This document shows, piece by piece, positions 1 through 64,000 of a stretch of 64,000 nucleotides of DNA. The notes under the pieces were generated by a model, which saw nothing but the letters and a program-made list of their open reading frames with translations, was not told the origin of the DNA and did no database searches. This DNA comes from Talpa occidentalis (lineage: Eukaryota > Chordata > Mammalia > Eulipotyphla > Talpidae). The stretch covers positions 106,754,615 to 106,818,614 of the forward strand of contig NW_023603184.1 in the NCBI RefSeq assembly GCF_014898055.3, written 5' to 3'. Made by a program: the position numbers and the translations under genes. Position 1 is the first letter of the stretch. Every line of letters starts with the position of its first letter.

Positions 1-19
1 TAGGTTACAACTTATATGT

Positions 20-150
20 AGCATTTACGAGCTGTATGTTCTCAGGCAAGTTAGTGGTTGAGCCTCAGTTTTCACATCTGTAAAATGGAGATCACTTACT
101 TGATATCTAATATTACTCATAGTGCTACACTTGAAATAGGGGATAGAAAA
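20..150 (+). repeat. MIR relic upstream of AGPS
   Basis: Shows the MIR core order: acgagctgtatg, a caggcaagtta stretch, then gcctcagttttcacatctg followed by taaaatggag. Decayed copy of an ancient mammalian tRNA-derived SINE, sense orientation. Confidence 0.8.
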
Positions 151-412
151 TGATAACCTATTTGCCCTACCGGTGACAGGCAACCAATTTTGAGTAACTT
201 TAGTGACCTGGCAGGGAGAAGGCGCAGCAAGAGCGCATTCAAGTAAAGGATGGCCCTGGTTCGGGTTGTCAGTTCCAGCAGCACTGCCCATGCCTCCGGT
301 TCCAAGGCGTCTGGCTCTGAAAGCTACTCCGGAGGCCCAGATGACACCACCCAGGGCACTGGGGTGTCCTGAGGATGCTTGCGGTTTGGCTTCAGGTCCG
401 GCCCGGGCTGGG

Positions 413-417
413 CCAAT
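413..417 (+). promoter_or_regulatory. CCAAT box
   Basis: The sequence ggccaatcac contains a canonical CCAAT core with the preferred flanking bases for NF-Y. It lies about 70 bp upstream of the GC-box cluster and about 255 bp before the AGPS start codon. The assignment rests on the motif and its position only. Confidence 0.5.
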
Positions 418-482
418 CACGAGACAGCTCAAACTCACCTGCTTAGCAGGTGCTGTCAGTCCAAGGCGTGACCGCCGAGAGC

Positions 483-516
483 GGGCGGGGGCGGTGGGCG
501 GGGGCGGTGGGCGGGG
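483..516 (+). promoter_or_regulatory. Three GC boxes at 13-bp spacing
   Basis: The octamer gggcgggg occurs at 483-490, 496-503 and 509-516, as part of a 13-bp unit (cggtgggcggggg) repeated in tandem. These are classical Sp1/KLF-type sites. They sit about 155-190 bp upstream of the start codon, so they probably direct transcription initiation a short distance downstream in the absence of a TATA box. Confidence 0.7.
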
Positions 517-521
517 GCTGA

Positions 522-64000
<63,479 letters not shown>

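Overview
This window is ordinary vertebrate nuclear DNA from a placental mammal. It carries the 5' half of one protein-coding gene on the + strand: AGPS, alkylglycerone-phosphate synthase (alkyl-DHAP synthase), the peroxisomal FAD enzyme that makes the ether bond of plasmalogens. Eleven coding exons join in frame with GT-AG junctions (672-925, 23861-23950, 26205-26295, 28251-28371, 28466-28540, 33657-33728, 35265-35344, 38839-38919, 44777-44902, 47335-47443, 57313-57440). Together they encode residues 1-409 of an expected ~656. The C-terminal third, including the catalytic region, lies beyond the right edge.

Layout: 1-330 is upstream DNA with a MIR relic. About 330-1060 is a CpG-island promoter with three regularly spaced GC boxes, a CCAAT box, two short upstream ORFs and a DR1-like (PPAR/HNF4-type) motif just before the start codon. 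From 926 on, nearly everything is intron. Intron 1 is ~23 kb, intron 10 ~9.9 kb, and intron 11 runs off the window.

The introns are layered with repeats. The oldest are MIR, L2 and hAT/MER relics. Next come decayed LINE-1 3' ends, nearly all antisense to the gene. One less decayed LINE-1 copy (13.4-14.9 kb) still has a 282-codon open ORF2 frame. The youngest layer is 15 copies of a tRNA-derived SINE, most with recognisable target-site duplications. This SINE is lineage-specific. I could not match it to Alu, B1/B2, CAN, PRE, Bov-tA/CHR, ERE, VES or Rhin-1 as I remember them. The mammal is therefore probably laurasiatherian, but I cannot name the order or species.

No second gene, RNA gene, CRISPR array, viral gene or bacterial-type system is visible. 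The most interesting points are the SINE family itself (two generations, a 3'-extended subset, a head-only copy), its inverted copies around AGPS exons 6-7, the promoter DR1/uORF arrangement, and a NAGNAG acceptor inside the FAD-binding glycine loop.
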